Shown here piece by piece: positions 63,516-64,000 of a stretch of DNA of 64,000 bases. The DNA is taken from the NCBI RefSeq assembly GCF_004001045.1, contig NZ_BIMK01000001.1, forward strand, positions 1 through 64,000. The letters are read 5' to 3'. Within the stretch, counting starts at the first letter, position 1, and every line of letters begins with the position of its first letter. Source of the DNA: Paenibacillus chibensis (GTDB lineage: Bacteria > Bacillota > Bacilli > Paenibacillales > Paenibacillaceae). A model generated the notes under the pieces. It worked only from the letters and a program-made list of their open reading frames with translations. It ran no database searches and was not told where the DNA came from. The translations under genes and the position numbers were made by a program.

Positions 63516-64000
63516 ATGATGATTCATATGACGTATCGTTCGGGAGACTATAAAGTCAAAGGATACCTCTCCCTACCCTACGGGTTCGGGATCGATCCGG
63601 TGCGGCTCGAGGAGATGGTCCAGGGATTCTACGGCGGCGAAGACATGCCTCTGCAGGTCATTGCGCGCAATCTGGAGCGGGAGACGCAGGATATTAACGC
63701 AAAAAAATGGCCCGTGCTTATTTATTGCCGCGGGGGAATCGGACGAGTGGGCCAGGTCAAGACGGAGTGGCTTGAGCGTTTTTCCCGCAGCGGATTCGTC
63801 GTGTTTGCCCCTGTGTACCGGGGAACGCAGGGCGGCGAAGGACGGGATGAATTCGGCGGCGGAGACATGGAGGATGTGCCAGCAGCCTGCAGGCTGCTTG
63901 AAGCCCTTCCGTTTATCGATTCGGGGCGAATGGCCGCGATGGGCTTCTCCCGCGGCTCGGTGAACGCATCATACGCAGCGGCGCATACGGAATATATCCG
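63516..64000 (+). CDS. Alpha/beta hydrolase (prolyl-oligopeptidase-like), truncated by the window end
   Basis: The first 161 codons are present with no stop. The frame reads MMIHMTYRSGDYKVKGYLSL at the start, then WPVLIYCRGGIGRVGQVK (oxyanion region), FVVFAPVYRGTQGGEGRDEF and the nucleophile elbow AAMGFSRGSVNA (Ser in G-F-S-R-G). These are features of S9-type dipeptidyl-peptidase-like hydrolases without the propeller. Two adjacent ATGs (63516, 63519) are possible; the AAAGG site is rather distant. No signal peptide. The catalytic Asp and His lie beyond the window. Confidence 0.85.
   Translation, partial: MMIHMTYRSGDYKVKGYLSLPYGFGIDPVRLEEMVQGFYGGEDMPLQVIARNLERETQDINAKKWPVLIYCRGGIGRVGQVKTEWLERFSRSGFVVFAPVYRGTQGGEGRDEFGGGDMEDVPAACRLLEALPFIDSGRMAAMGFSRGSVNASYAAAHTEYI

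Overview
This 64-kb window comes from an endospore-forming, peritrichously flagellated Firmicute, most likely Paenibacillus or a close relative. That is an inference from gene order, roughly half GC, strong AGGAGG ribosome-binding sites, spore genes (ylbJ, spore-type surface proteins) and protein sequences close to, but consistently different from, Bacillus subtilis. Most genes lie on the minus strand and follow, read right to left, the order of the B. subtilis rpmF - fapR - plsX - fab - acpP - rnc - smc - ftsY - ylxM - ffh - rpsP - rimM - trmD - rplS - rbgA - rnhB - ylqG - ylqH - sucC - sucD - dprA - topA - trmFO - hslV - hslU - flgB block.

Layout. 1-9955: proximal part of the fla/che operon (flgB, flgC, fliE, fliF, fliG, fliH, fliI, fliJ, a MotE-like protein, fliK, flgD and a small flagellar-operon protein), tightly packed with several non-ATG starts. 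9956-10453: a terminator-rich gap with a folded RNA candidate. 10454-19416: hslU, hslV, trmFO, topA, dprA, sucD, sucC. 19614-27951: OhrR-type regulator, comM (plus strand), alpha/beta hydrolase, yraN, an FlhB-C-terminus homologue with a FliK-like partner, rnhB and a secreted polysaccharide deacetylase. 28117-30152: rbgA, sipS, rplS. 30500-37640: accessory genes that separate rplS from trmD (MFS exporter plus HTH regulator, small protein, metallophosphoesterase, double GNAT, M20 dipeptidase). 37702-41606: trmD, rimM, khpA, rpsP, ffh, ylxM. 41766-45451: hemolysin III family gene and a plus-strand four-gene surface-glycan cassette. 45582-57522: ftsY, smc, rnc and the fatty-acid operon ending upstream with fapR and its operator, then rpmF. 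57587-64000: DUF177, tmcAL, ylbL, ylbJ, coaD, rsmD, a highly structured intergenic region and a truncated alpha/beta hydrolase.

How the genes work together. The core is housekeeping: flagellar export and basal body, protein targeting (ffh, ftsY, sipS), ribosome maturation (rbgA, rimM, trmD, rnc, ribosomal proteins), chromosome maintenance (smc, topA, dprA, comM, rnhB), and FapR-controlled lipid synthesis feeding CoA use (coaD, acpP, plsX). The least explained material is noncoding: two ~110-bp elements with identical terminator-bearing ends (36100-36208, 39117-39228), a nested RNA fold between hslU and flgB, a comM leader, and a three-hairpin RNA candidate with a strong terminator near 63144-63324. 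The most interesting protein set is the glycosyltransferase / pyruvyl-transferase / twin small-beta-barrel cassette inserted between ylxM and ftsY.
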